Source: Arthrobacter sp. Soc17.1.1.1 (lineage in GTDB: Bacteria; Actinomycetota; Actinomycetes; Actinomycetales; Micrococcaceae). Taken from it: a stretch of DNA of 64,000 nucleotides. The notes under the pieces were generated by a model. That model saw only the letters and a program-made list of their open reading frames with translations. It was not told where the DNA came from and did not search any database. Every line of letters begins with the position of its first letter. The first letter of the stretch is position 1. The position numbers and the translations under genes are program-made. Shown one piece after another: positions 50,936 through 59,388 of the stretch. The stretch is taken from positions 2,914,001 to 2,978,000 of the forward strand of contig NZ_JBAJII010000001.1 in assembly GCF_036867195.1 (NCBI RefSeq), read 5' to 3'.

Positions 50936-52855
50936 CTACCACTGCTCGGACTGCGCGGAGGAGCGTCCCGAGCCCGCCCCGGCACCCTTCGCGGAGCGGG
51001 GCTTGCGGGTGGCGTCACCGGAGAACCGGGTGTCGCCGTCGCGCTTGGGGAAGTCCTTCTTGAAGGGCTTCTTGAACTCGCCCGCACCGCGGTTGCCCGC
51101 GGGCTTGCGCCCCTTGTCGAGCTCGAGGTGGATGAGCTCCCCGCCGATGCGCGTCCTGGAGAGCGCACGCAGCTGGTCCGTGGACAGGTCCGCGGGCAGC
51201 TCCACCAGGCTGTGGTCGGCACGGATGTCGATGCCGCCGATCTGCGAGGAGGACAGTCCGCCCTCGTTGGCGATCGCACCGACGATCGAGCCCGGCATCA
51301 CGCGCTGGCGACGGCCGACCGCGATACGGTAGGTGGCGTTGCCCTCGGTGAGCGTGCGCGTCGGGCCACGGGACCCGAAGGCGTCCTTGCGGCCTTCGGC
51401 GCGCTCGCGCTGTCCGGCGGGAGCGACGGGGATGTCCTGGACGAGGATCGGCTGGCCGTTCTGCGCCATGACGGCGAGGGCGGCGGCGATCTCCGCGGCG
51501 GGGACGTCGTGCTCACGCTCGTACGTGGCGATGAGGTCGCGGAACAGTGCCACGTCCTTGCCTGCCAGCGTCTGGGTGATCCTGTCCGCGAACTTGCTGA
51601 GGCGCAGCTCGTTGATCTTCTCCGTGGAAGGCAGCTGCATCTGCTCGACCGGCTGGCGCGTGGCCTTCTCGATCGACCGCAGCAGGTACTTCTCGCGGGG
51701 GGTGATGAACAGGATCGCGTCACCCGAGCGCCCTGCACGGCCGGTGCGGCCGATGCGGTGGACGTAGGACTCCGTGTCGTTCGGGATGTCGTAGTTCACG
51801 ACGAGCGAGATGCGCTCCACGTCCAGCCCACGGGCGGCGACGTCCGTGGCGACGAGGATGTCGATCTTGCCGTCGCGGAGTGCCTCGACGGTACGCTCGC
51901 GCTGCTGCTGGGGGATGTCGCCGTTGATGGCCGCGGCCGAGAAGCCCCGTGAACGCAACTTGTCCGCCAGGTCTTCGGTGGCCGCCTTGGTGCGGACGAA
52001 GGCGATGATGCCGTCGTAGTCCTCCACCTCGAGGATGCGGGTCATCGCATCGAGCTTGTGCGGGCCCATGACCTGCAGGTAGCGCTGACGCGTGTTGGTG
52101 CCCGTCGTGGTCTTGCCCTTGACCGAGATCTCGGCCGGATCGTTCAGGTACTTCTTCGCGATCCGGCGGATGGCCGGGGGCATGGTGGCGGAGAACAGTG
52201 CGACCTGCTTCTCCGCAGGCGTCGAGGCGAGGATCTTCTCGACGTCCTCGGCGAAGCCCATGCGCAGCATCTCGTCGGCCTCGTCGAGCACGACGTACTC
52301 GAGGTTGGAGAGGTCCAGGGAACCCTTCTCGATGTGGTCGATGACGCGGCCCGGGGTACCGACGACGACCTGCGCGCCACGGCGGAGGCCGTTGAGCTGG
52401 GGGCCGTAGGGCGATCCGCCGTAGACGGGGAGGACGGTGAACCCGTCCATGTGCTTGGCGTAGGACGTGAAGGCATCGGCCACCTGGAGCGCGAGCTCGC
52501 GGGTCGGTGCGAGCACCAGGACCTGCGTGTTCTTGCTGGGGCCGCCGTTGACGTCGGCGAGTTCGGCCATCTTCGACAGCGCGGGGACGGCGAACGCGGC
52601 GGTCTTGCCGGTGCCGGTCTGCGCCAGCCCGACGACGTCGCGGCCTTCGAGCAGCGCGGGGATGGTCGCTGCCTGGATGGGTGAGGGCTTCTCGTAGCCG
52701 AGGTCGTTCAGCGCGGCGAGGATCCGGCCGTCGAGGTTGAGCTCGGTGAAGCGGATGTCCACGCCGTCGTCGTCGGACTTCGCTGCGGGAACCGCAGCGG
52801 TGGTCCCGGAGACGGGGGTGGTGTCGATGTTCTGCTCGGACAGGTTTTCAGGCAC
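50936..52855 (-). CDS. DEAD-box RNA helicase (DeaD/CsdA type)
   Basis: ATP-dependent RNA helicase of 639 residues. Motifs in order are the Q motif (GYEKPSPIQAATIPAL), AQTGTGKT, PTRELALQ, DEAD in VLDEADEMLRMG, SATMPP, VATDVAARGLD and HRIGRTGRAGR. A DbpA-type RNA-binding domain (near 490-565, IGGIDIRADHSLVELP) precedes a basic Gly-rich tail. This matches cold-shock CsdA/DeaD. The GTG at 52855 has GAAGGAA upstream; the open frame further upstream has no such site. Confidence 0.94.
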   Translation of the reverse strand: MPENLSEQNIDTTPVSGTTAAVPAAKSDDDGVDIRFTELNLDGRILAALNDLGYEKPSPIQAATIPALLEGRDVVGLAQTGTGKTAAFAVPALSKMAELADVNGGPSKNTQVLVLAPTRELALQVADAFTSYAKHMDGFTVLPVYGGSPYGPQLNGLRRGAQVVVGTPGRVIDHIEKGSLDLSNLEYVVLDEADEMLRMGFAEDVEKILASTPAEKQVALFSATMPPAIRRIAKKYLNDPAEISVKGKTTTGTNTRQRYLQVMGPHKLDAMTRILEVEDYDGIIAFVRTKAATEDLADKLRSRGFSAAAINGDIPQQQRERTVEALRDGKIDILVATDVAARGLDVERISLVVNYDIPNDTESYVHRIGRTGRAGRSGDAILFITPREKYLLRSIEKATRQPVEQMQLPSTEKINELRLSKFADRITQTLAGKDVALFRDLIATYEREHDVPAAEIAAALAVMAQNGQPILVQDIPVAPAGQRERAEGRKDAFGSRGPTRTLTEGNATYRIAVGRRQRVMPGSIVGAIANEGGLSSSQIGGIDIRADHSLVELPADLSTDQLRALSRTRIGGELIHLELDKGRKPAGNRGAGEFKKPFKKDFPKRDGDTRFSGDATRKPRSAKGAGAGSGRSSAQSEQW

Positions 52856-53130
52856 GGAGAGAATTCCTTCAGGTAGGTGCCGGACGGCCTGACAGGAAGG
52901 AGCCCGCAGTGCCGAATGAACATGGAAATCCGGCGCTGTTTCAATCCCGAGGCCGAACTTCCTCGTCACACCGTGGTCTCTGCTCTCACAGCAGTGATGT
53001 GTGACTTTTCTTCGCCGGCGCTCCCTGATGAATCTGCTCGCGAGTCTGTGCTCCGAGCCCCAACACAACCTATCCGGCCCCGAGGGGCGGAAATAAAGGG
53101 AATACCGGTGTGGGGGATACCTCTAGTCTA
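52856..53130 (-). promoter_or_regulatory. Long AT-richer leader and promoter of the DEAD-box helicase
   Basis: The 335 bp between this gene and the MOSC gene hold no convincing gene. TAGACT (complement 53125-53130) is a good minus-strand -10 and would give a leader of about 263 nt, with a CGAGG/CCTCG hairpin near 52949-52966. Long structured leaders are typical of cold-inducible helicase mRNAs. Confidence 0.4.
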
Positions 53131-53190
53131 CGGCACGTCCACCCCCGGCCAGTCACCGGGGACGACGTCGGGCGCGTGACCTTCGGCACG

Positions 53191-53835
53191 TCAGGCCGGG
53201 GAGGCGACCCTGAGTCCCTGCAGCGCGGCCTTCCGCACCTGCGGCGTGAGGGCGGATCCGGCGTCGAGCAGCCGCTGTGCCTGCTCCCCGTCGAGTCCTG
53301 CATAGACCTGCGCGGCCGTGATGCCGTGCTCGGGGACGCTGACGAGCCTCACGGTGTCACCCGCCGCGATGCTGCCCTTCGTCACGACGCTGAGGTACGT
53401 GCCGACGCGGTTGGCCTCGGCGAAACGCCGCACCCAGGACCGCTCCCCCAGGTAGCGGGCGAAGTTCACGCACGGCGTGCGCGGCATGGTCGTCTCGAGC
53501 ACCACCTGGTCCCCGATGGCCCATCGCTCGCCGATCACCGCGTTCGAGGCGTCGATGCCGGCCACGCGCAGGTTCTCCCCGAAGAGCCCAGGCGGGATGT
53601 CGCGGCCGAGCTCACGGGCCCAGTAGTCGGCGTCGTCCTGCGCATAGGCGTAGAGGGCCTTCGTGGGGCCGCCGTGATGCTTGCGGCTGGCCTGGACGTC
53701 GCCGGTGAGCCCGAGCGGATGCACGGCGACCGGCCCGTCGACCGGCCTCTTGTCGATCGCGGTCACCCCCGTGGAATCCTTCGTGGGCAGCAGCCCGTGC
53801 ACGCGGCAGACGGCGAGGAGGGTGCCAGTGGTCAT
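53191..53835 (-). CDS. MOSC domain-containing protein
   Basis: A 214-residue MOSC protein of the YiiM type. The conserved Cys is in TTMPRTPCVNFARYLG, with KHHGGPTKALYAYAQ and FGENLRVAGID. YiiM-type proteins use molybdenum cofactor to reduce N-hydroxylated compounds. I chose the ATG at 53835 (MTTGTLLAV) because TAGGAT (complement 53843-53848) ends 8 nt before it; ATGs at 53844 and 53859 are in frame. Confidence 0.9.
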   Translation of the reverse strand: MTTGTLLAVCRVHGLLPTKDSTGVTAIDKRPVDGPVAVHPLGLTGDVQASRKHHGGPTKALYAYAQDDADYWARELGRDIPPGLFGENLRVAGIDASNAVIGERWAIGDQVVLETTMPRTPCVNFARYLGERSWVRRFAEANRVGTYLSVVTKGSIAAGDTVRLVSVPEHGITAAQVYAGLDGEQAQRLLDAGSALTPQVRKAALQGLRVASPA

Positions 53836-53878
53836 GGCCACCATCCTAGGTGGCGCCATGCGTCCGGGTCTCCGCCGT

Positions 53879-54553
53879 TCACGGTTCGAACCGATACCCC
53901 ATGCCGCTCTCGGTCACGAGATAGCGGGGAGCACCAGGATCCGGCTCGAGCTTCTTGCGCAGCTGCGCCATGTACACGCGGAGGTACTGCACGTCCTTCG
54001 CGTAGGCGGGACCCCAGACATCGAGCAGCAGCTGCTGCTGCGAGACGAGCCTGCCGGGATGCGCGATCAGCCTGTCGATGATCTTCCACTCCGTCGGCGT
54101 GAGCCGGACGTCCTTGCCGTCCCTGACCACGCGCCGCGCACCGGCATCGAGGGTGAAGTGGGGGGTCGTGACGACCGGCGCCTCCGCCTCGACGGCCACG
54201 CGTCGGGCAGCAGCCCGGAGGCGCGCGAGCAGCTCGTCGAGACCGAAGGGCTTCGTCACGTAGTCGTCGGCACCGGCGTCGAGCGCGTCGACCTTGTCCT
54301 GCGATCCGTGCCGCGCCGAGAGCACGATGATGTGCACCTGCGACCAGCCGCGGATGCGGCGGATGACCTCGACGCCGTCGATGTCCGGCAGGCCGAGGTC
54401 CAGCACGACGATGTCCGGGTGGTGCTCCGACGCCGCGGCGAGAGCCGTCTCCCCGTCGACGGCCGTCACGCACTGGTAGCCGTAGGCACGAAGGTTGATC
54501 TCGAGGGCGCGGAGGAGCTGCGGTTCGTCGTCGACCACCAGGACACGGGTCAC
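53879..54553 (-). CDS. kdpE: OmpR-family response regulator (KdpE-like)
   Basis: A 224-residue regulator: receiver with LVVDDEPQLLRALEINLRAYG, phosphoacceptor Asp in VVLDLGLPDIDG (about 52) and Lys in YVTKPFG; winged helix with LTPTEWKIIDRLIAHPG and VTESGMGYRF. These are closest to KdpE. The GTG start overlaps the kinase stop by GTGA. No kdpFABC lies in the window, so its target is not the neighbouring operon. Confidence 0.88.
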   Translation of the reverse strand: MTRVLVVDDEPQLLRALEINLRAYGYQCVTAVDGETALAAASEHHPDIVVLDLGLPDIDGVEVIRRIRGWSQVHIIVLSARHGSQDKVDALDAGADDYVTKPFGLDELLARLRAAARRVAVEAEAPVVTTPHFTLDAGARRVVRDGKDVRLTPTEWKIIDRLIAHPGRLVSQQQLLLDVWGPAYAKDVQYLRVYMAQLRKKLEPDPGAPRYLVTESGMGYRFEP

Positions 54554-56178
54554 AGGCCCGCTCCCGTCGAGAGGGGCAGGCGGATCACGAGGGTCAGGCC
54601 GCCCCCGGGCGTCTGCTCGGCGTCGATCACCCCGCCCATCACCTCGGTGAAGCCCTTGGCCACGGCCAGGCCCAGCCCCACGCCGGCGCCCGACGGGGCG
54701 TCGTCAAGGCGCTGGAACGGGCGGAACATGGCCTCCACGTCGTCGCGGGACACGCCGTGGCCGTGGTCGATCACCCGCAGCTCGCCGGCCGGGAAACCGT
54801 TGACGAGCGCCTTGCCCGTGCCGCCGATGGAGGCGGTGACCTCGATCGGCGCACCGGGCGCGTACTTGACGGCGTTCTCGACGATGTTCGCGAGCACACG
54901 CTCGAGCAGGCCGGGATCGGCGTCGACGGCCGGCAGGTTCGGCGGGATCATCACGCTCACCCGGTCCTCGGCCACGTCGGCGAGGGCGGGCCCGACGACG
55001 TCGGTCCACTTCAGCGGCCGCAGGTGCGGGTTGACGGCGTCACCGGTGATGCGCGACATGTCGAGGAGGTTGTTCACGAGCGCGTCGAGCCGGTCGGAGT
55101 AGTCCTCGATGGTCTCGAGCAGTTCGTCCTCGTCCTCCTGGGAGAAGGTGACGTCGGACCGCCGGAGGCTGCTGACGGCGAGCTTGATGCCGGCGAGCGG
55201 CGTGCGGAGGTCGTGGGACACCGAGCGCAGGATCGCGGTGCGCATCACGTTGCCCTCCACGAGCCTCCGGTTGGTCCGGGTGCTCGCCAGCAGTTCCTGC
55301 CGCTGGAGCATGGACCGCAGCTGTCCGGCGAACGCGGTCAGCAGGCCGCGCTCCCGCCCCGACAGCTGGCGCCCGTACAGCGCGAGGGAGAAGTCGCCGT
55401 CGACCGGTTCGAGCACCGTGGCGCTGTCCGGTGTCCAGGTGCCCGTGGGCGCCCGGTTCGCGGATGCATCCGCGTCGTCGGGGCGGGGCCGGGCCCGCAC
55501 GGCGAGCGCCTTCCGTTCCCGCGGGGCCGCGGCCGCCGAGGTACCCGGAGTGCCATCGCCCGGACCGTCCGGACCGTCCGGACCGTCCGGACCGTCCGGA
55601 CCGTCCGGACCGTCCGGACCGTCCGGACTGTCGGGACCGGCCGTACGAGCCGGACCGGCCGACGGCTGCGCCGGCCCGAACAGGGCCACCGCCTCGACGT
55701 CGAACTGCACCTGGACGTGGCGCAGGAAACCCTGCAGCGTGTCCTCCTCCGCCAGCACGCCGCGCGCCAGCTCGCCGAGCAGGGCGGCCTCCTGCTGCGC
55801 GAGCACCGCCTCGCGGGACCGGCGGGCCGAGAGCCCGACGACGAGCGACACCGCGGTGGCGACGGCGATGAAGATCAGCACCGTGACCACGTTCTCCGCG
55901 TCGGAGATCTCCAGGGATCCGAAGGGCTCCGTGGAGGTGTAGTTGAGGATGATGCTGCTCCACAGCGCCGCGAGCAGGGCGGGCCACAGCCCTCCGATGA
56001 GCGCGACGGCGATGACGCCGGCGAGCTGGAACAGGACATCGACCGCGAGCAGCGAAGCGCCCACCGTGAAGACGGCGGCCTCGAGCAGCGGCGGGAGGAT
56101 CAGGGCGACGGCGCAGCCCGCAATGACCCGCGACCGGCTGACGGGCGCCGCGAGGGTACGCCGGGCCGCGGCGGCCAT
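54550..56178 (-). CDS. KdpD-like sensor kinase lacking the N-terminal KdpD/Usp domain
   Basis: Histidine kinase of 542 residues. It begins directly with the four-helix DUF4118 membrane block (about 12-125), followed by a GAF-like segment, HisKA (SVSHDLRTPLAGIKLA), and HATPase (NIVENAVKYAPG, GAGVGLGLAVAKGF). The cytoplasmic KdpD and Usp domains found upstream in full KdpD (about 890 residues) are missing. A run of DGP repeats interrupts the GAF-like part. Its ATG overlaps the GT87 stop by one base. Pairs with the KdpE-like gene. Confidence 0.88.
   Translation of the reverse strand: MAAAARRTLAAPVSRSRVIAGCAVALILPPLLEAAVFTVGASLLAVDVLFQLAGVIAVALIGGLWPALLAALWSSIILNYTSTEPFGSLEISDAENVVTVLIFIAVATAVSLVVGLSARRSREAVLAQQEAALLGELARGVLAEEDTLQGFLRHVQVQFDVEAVALFGPAQPSAGPARTAGPDSPDGPDGPDGPDGPDGPDGPDGPGDGTPGTSAAAAPRERKALAVRARPRPDDADASANRAPTGTWTPDSATVLEPVDGDFSLALYGRQLSGRERGLLTAFAGQLRSMLQRQELLASTRTNRRLVEGNVMRTAILRSVSHDLRTPLAGIKLAVSSLRRSDVTFSQEDEDELLETIEDYSDRLDALVNNLLDMSRITGDAVNPHLRPLKWTDVVGPALADVAEDRVSVMIPPNLPAVDADPGLLERVLANIVENAVKYAPGAPIEVTASIGGTGKALVNGFPAGELRVIDHGHGVSRDDVEAMFRPFQRLDDAPSGAGVGLGLAVAKGFTEVMGGVIDAEQTPGGGLTLVIRLPLSTGAGL
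55562..55633 (-). repeat. 9-bp tandem repeat (GGACCGTCC, seven perfect copies) inside the sensor kinase
   Basis: Seven exact units from 55562 to 55624 and a degenerate eighth encode alternating Asp-Gly-Pro in the kinase. The period is a multiple of three, so gain or loss of units keeps the frame. The unit is nearly self-complementary. Confidence 0.9.
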
Positions 56179-57551
56179 CAGCGGGTACGGGTGCCGGGGG
56201 CGGCGTCGTCGGGCAGGAGGCCTGCCCCGGGGTCCGCGGCTGTACCCGACGCGGCTGTACCCGACGCGGCTGTACCCGACGCGGCTGCGTCCGGGAGGTG
56301 ACCCGGCCCGCCCGCCGACCGCAGGTGCAGTGCGCGTGACAGGAGCACCCAGAAGACCGTGATGGCGAGCGCGCAGAACACACCGGCACTGGATGCCATG
56401 AGCCAGACGGTGGTCAGCTGCGAGTTGAGGTCCTCGGCACCGAACAGCAGGCCGATGGTCTTCGGCGAGTAGACGAAGACGGGCAGGGTGACCACGAACA
56501 GCACGGCCGCCGTCGTGCGGTGGGCCCGCAGGTCCGCGGGCAGCCCCGCGGCCTGACCGGCGAGGACCGCGAGGACCACGACGATCCACACCCAGTGGTG
56601 GGACCACGAGATGGGCGAGATGAGGAGCATGAGCAGCGACGTCATGGCGATGGGCAGGAAGCGGTCGCCGCGGCGCAGCGAGGTCCTGATGACGTACGCG
56701 GTCGCGGCGACGAGCAGGAGGGACACGACGAGCCAGGGAACGGTGGCGGGGAAGTCGGGGCCGAGGAAGTGGAGGAGGGCGCCGCGCACCGAGAGGTTGT
56801 CCACATAGCCCTCGCCGCCGATGCGCCCGGTGTCGCGGAGCATCTGCAGCCAGTACGTAGCCGATTCGCCCGGCAGGAGGACGAACCCGAGCGCGATGGT
56901 CCCGAGGAAACCCGCCGCCATGGTGAACAGCTGCTTCCACTCGCCGCGCACGAGGAAGTACAGGCCGAAAACCAGGGGCGTGAGCTTGATGCCGGCGGCG
57001 ATGCCCGTGAGCAGGCCGGTGGGCATCCGCCGGTGCGGACCGGAGAGCAGGTCGGCGGCGATCATCGCGAAGAGCAGGATGTTGACCTGCGAGAAGGCCA
57101 TCGTCTCGCGCCACGGGCCGAGCAGGCAGACCAGGCCGGTGCCTGCGATCGCGAGGGGCAGGGCCGTCGGGTGGGCGGCCACGTCCCTGAGGCTGCGGAA
57201 ACCGCCGAGGTACCGCGTCACGAGCAGCGACGTCGCGGCGGCGATGAGCACCGACACGCCCACGAAGAGGATGGCTCCGGTCTCCGCGCTCACGAGCGTC
57301 AGGACGGTGAAGGCCAGGGCCGCGAACGGCGGATAGGTGAACAGGAGCGAGCCCTTGCCCTCCCCGAAGGAGCGCGTGTAGAGCGAGCCGTCGCCGTCGA
57401 CCACGGACTGTCCGCCCATGCGGTAGACCCTGAAGTCGAGGCCGATGAAGTCGGCCCAGGTGAACGCCCACAGGGCCAGGGCCGCGGCCACGACCACCGA
57501 GGCGACGAGGCCCAGCGCCCGGACCGTCGCCGGAGAACTGCGCTGGCTCAT
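56178..57551 (-). CDS. GT87-family polyprenyl-linked glycosyltransferase (mannosyltransferase-like)
   Basis: A 457-residue GT-C protein with about ten transmembrane helices. The early acidic motif FIGLDFRVYRMGGQSV contains the catalytic-type Asp, and GIAAGIKLTPLVFGLYFLVRG is the DUF2029 hallmark. Relatives include alpha-1,2-mannosyltransferases using polyprenyl-phosphate-mannose. The ATG at 57551 has GGAAGGAAAG upstream. The C-terminal tail carries AASGT repeats. It is the first gene of an operon with the KdpDE-like pair (TGATG junction), an unusual partner. Confidence 0.88.
   Translation of the reverse strand: MSQRSSPATVRALGLVASVVVAAALALWAFTWADFIGLDFRVYRMGGQSVVDGDGSLYTRSFGEGKGSLLFTYPPFAALAFTVLTLVSAETGAILFVGVSVLIAAATSLLVTRYLGGFRSLRDVAAHPTALPLAIAGTGLVCLLGPWRETMAFSQVNILLFAMIAADLLSGPHRRMPTGLLTGIAAGIKLTPLVFGLYFLVRGEWKQLFTMAAGFLGTIALGFVLLPGESATYWLQMLRDTGRIGGEGYVDNLSVRGALLHFLGPDFPATVPWLVVSLLLVAATAYVIRTSLRRGDRFLPIAMTSLLMLLISPISWSHHWVWIVVVLAVLAGQAAGLPADLRAHRTTAAVLFVVTLPVFVYSPKTIGLLFGAEDLNSQLTTVWLMASSAGVFCALAITVFWVLLSRALHLRSAGGPGHLPDAAASGTAASGTAASGTAADPGAGLLPDDAAPGTRTR
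56238..56282 (-). repeat. 15-bp tandem repeat in the GT87 gene tail
   Basis: GGCTGTACCCGACGC is repeated three times (56238, 56253, 56268), with a partial fourth. It encodes the AASGT repeats of the C-terminal tail and does not shift the frame. Confidence 0.85.
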
Positions 57552-57696
57552 GCTTTCCTTCCGAAGGGCGTGCTGATTCGACCGGCCGGGCGAAGCCCGG
57601 GAACGGCTCATCCAGTGTAGGCACGGCCCCGGGGTGCCGCCCGCGGGCGGGTATGTTGGAAATCACCCTGCCCTCCTGTGAAAGGCCCCTGCACCG

Positions 57697-58902
57697 ATGT
57701 CCTCCCCCAGCGGAACCACCCCTGCCGCTCCCCTCACCGCCATCACGAACGCTCATGTCGTCCCGATCGACGGCGAGCCCTTCGACGGCACGGTGGTCGT
57801 CGAGGACGGCCGCATCACGGCCCTCGGCCCGTCGGTCGCCGTGCCCGACGGCGCCACCGTGATCGACGCGGACGGCAAGTGGCTGCTCCCGGGCTTCGTC
57901 GACGCCCACGTCCACCTGGGCACCCACGAGGAGGGCGAGGGCGCGGCCGGCGACGACACCAACGAGATGACCGAGCCGAACACCGCCGGTGTGCGCGCCA
58001 TCGACGCCATCAACCCCTACGACCCCGGTTTCGACGACGCCCTCGCGGGCGGCGTCACCACGGTCAACGTGAACCCCGGGTCGGGCAACCCGATCGGCGG
58101 GCTCGCCGTCGCGCTCCACACGCACGGGCGCTACCTCGAGGAGATGGTGCTGCGCTCCCCCAGCGGCCTGAAGTCGGCGCTCGGCGAGAACCCCAAGCGC
58201 GTGTACGGCGCCAAGAACAAGATGCCGTCCACGCGGCTCGGCACCGCGCTCGTGATCCGCGAGGCGTTCATGAAGGCCCAGAACTACATGGGCAAGGCGG
58301 ACGAGAACGCACGCGATCCGCACCTCGAGGCCCTCGCCATGGTCCTGCGGCGCGAGATCCCCTGGCGCCAGCACGCGCACCGCGCGGACGACATCGCCAC
58401 CGCGCTGCGCATCGCCGACGAGTTCGGGTACGACCTCGTGCTCGACCACGGCACCGAGGCGCACCTGCTCGGCGACGTCCTGGCGGAGCGCGGCACGCCC
58501 GTGCTCATCGGTCCCCTCTTCACCACGAAGTCCAAGGTGGAGCTGCGCGGCCGCTCCCTGGCCAACCCGGGCAAGCTCGCGCGGGCCGGCGTGGAGATCT
58601 CGATCATCACGGACCACCCCGTCATCCCGATCAACTTCCTGGTGCACCAGGCCACGCTCGCGATCAAGGAGGGCCTGGACCGGGAGACGGCGCTGCGCTC
58701 CATCACGATCAATCCCGCGAAGGTCCTCGGCCTCGCGGACCGTCTCGGGTCCCTCGCCGTCGGCAAGGACGCCGACCTGGTGCTGTGGAGCGGTGACCCG
58801 CTCGACGTCATGCAGCGCGCCCTGCAGGTGTGGATCGGCGGTACGGAGGTCTACTCCTACGACACCGGGACGCGCAGCGGCACCGTCGCTCCCCGGGGCT
58901 AG
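57697..58902 (+). CDS. Amidohydrolase (imidazolonepropionase-like)
   Basis: A 401-residue TIM-barrel metal hydrolase. The HxH motif is in [15 protein letters not shown]; metal and catalytic residues follow in [22 protein letters not shown] and the Asp of [10 protein letters not shown]. The C-terminal beta domain has [18 protein letters not shown]. The family covers many cyclic amide and peptide hydrolases, so the substrate is unknown. TATGTT at 57651-57656 is a possible -10. A small membrane gene follows 9 bp after. Confidence 0.87.
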   Translation: MSSPSGTTPAAPLTAITNAHVVPIDGEPFDGTVVVEDGRITALGPSVAVPDGATVIDADGKWLLPGFVDAHVHLGTHEEGEGAAGDDTNEMTEPNTAGVRAIDAINPYDPGFDDALAGGVTTVNVNPGSGNPIGGLAVALHTHGRYLEEMVLRSPSGLKSALGENPKRVYGAKNKMPSTRLGTALVIREAFMKAQNYMGKADENARDPHLEALAMVLRREIPWRQHAHRADDIATALRIADEFGYDLVLDHGTEAHLLGDVLAERGTPVLIGPLFTTKSKVELRGRSLANPGKLARAGVEISIITDHPVIPINFLVHQATLAIKEGLDRETALRSITINPAKVLGLADRLGSLAVGKDADLVLWSGDPLDVMQRALQVWIGGTEVYSYDTGTRSGTVAPRG

Positions 58903-58911
58903 GCGCCAGCC

Positions 58912-59328
58912 GTGGCGAAGCCCCTGCCGCCCCGACCCTTCACCCTGCGCGCCGCGATCGTCCTGTGGCTCGTGATCGCGGTGCTGCTGCTCGTCGCGGC
59001 CGGCACGTTCGTCACGTCGGCCGCGGTGCAGGATCTCGAACGGGCCGGGTTGATCGGGCTCGGTGCGCTCTTCGGGGCGCTGGCCGTCCTGCAACTGCTC
59101 CTGCTGCTGCCGCTCCGGCGGGGCAGGAGGGGCGCTCGGGAGCTGCTGAGCACCATCGGGATCATCGTCGGCGTACCGATCGTCGTGCGCGGGACGCCGG
59201 GCCTGTCCCTGATCGCGGGGGCGATGCTCGTCGCCGTGCTGCTCATGTGGCTGCCGCAGAGCAGCGACTACTTCCAGCTCACCCAGCCGAAGGCGAAGAA
59301 GCGCCTGCGGTGGCCGGGGTCGCGCTAG
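58912..59328 (+). CDS. Small four-span membrane protein
   Basis: A 138-residue protein with four hydrophobic helices (AAIVLWLVIAVLLLVAAGTF is the first) and a basic C-terminus (KAKKRLRWPGSR). GTG start, 9 bp after the amidohydrolase gene. I recognise no family. Ends at a strong terminator. Confidence 0.8.
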   Translation: MAKPLPPRPFTLRAAIVLWLVIAVLLLVAAGTFVTSAAVQDLERAGLIGLGALFGALAVLQLLLLLPLRRGRRGARELLSTIGIIVGVPIVVRGTPGLSLIAGAMLVAVLLMWLPQSSDYFQLTQPKAKKRLRWPGSR

Positions 59329-59345
59329 CAGCCGGCCCGGACGCG

Positions 59346-59377
59346 CGGAAGGCCCCTCCCGCGGGAGGGGCCTTCCG
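59346..59377. terminator. Bidirectional terminator between membrane gene and metB
   Basis: A perfect 15-bp stem (CGGAAGGCCCCTCCC and its complement) with a 2-nt loop between convergent genes. No clear U-tract on either side. Confidence 0.8.
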
Positions 59378-59388
59378 TGTGTCGGAGC

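Noticed and set aside
52856..53068. 71-codon N-terminal extension of the DEAD-box helicase
   Set aside because: In-frame and open, but without a ribosome-binding site or helicase-like sequence; the GTG at 52855 has a good one.
55562..55633. CRISPR-like array
   Set aside because: Units are 9 bp and contiguous, with no spacers; it is a coding tandem repeat and no cas genes exist in the window.
56179..59094. Kinase frame continuing upstream through the GT87 and amidohydrolase genes
   Set aside because: It is antisense or out of frame to two clear genes; the kinase proper starts at its DUF4118 helices.
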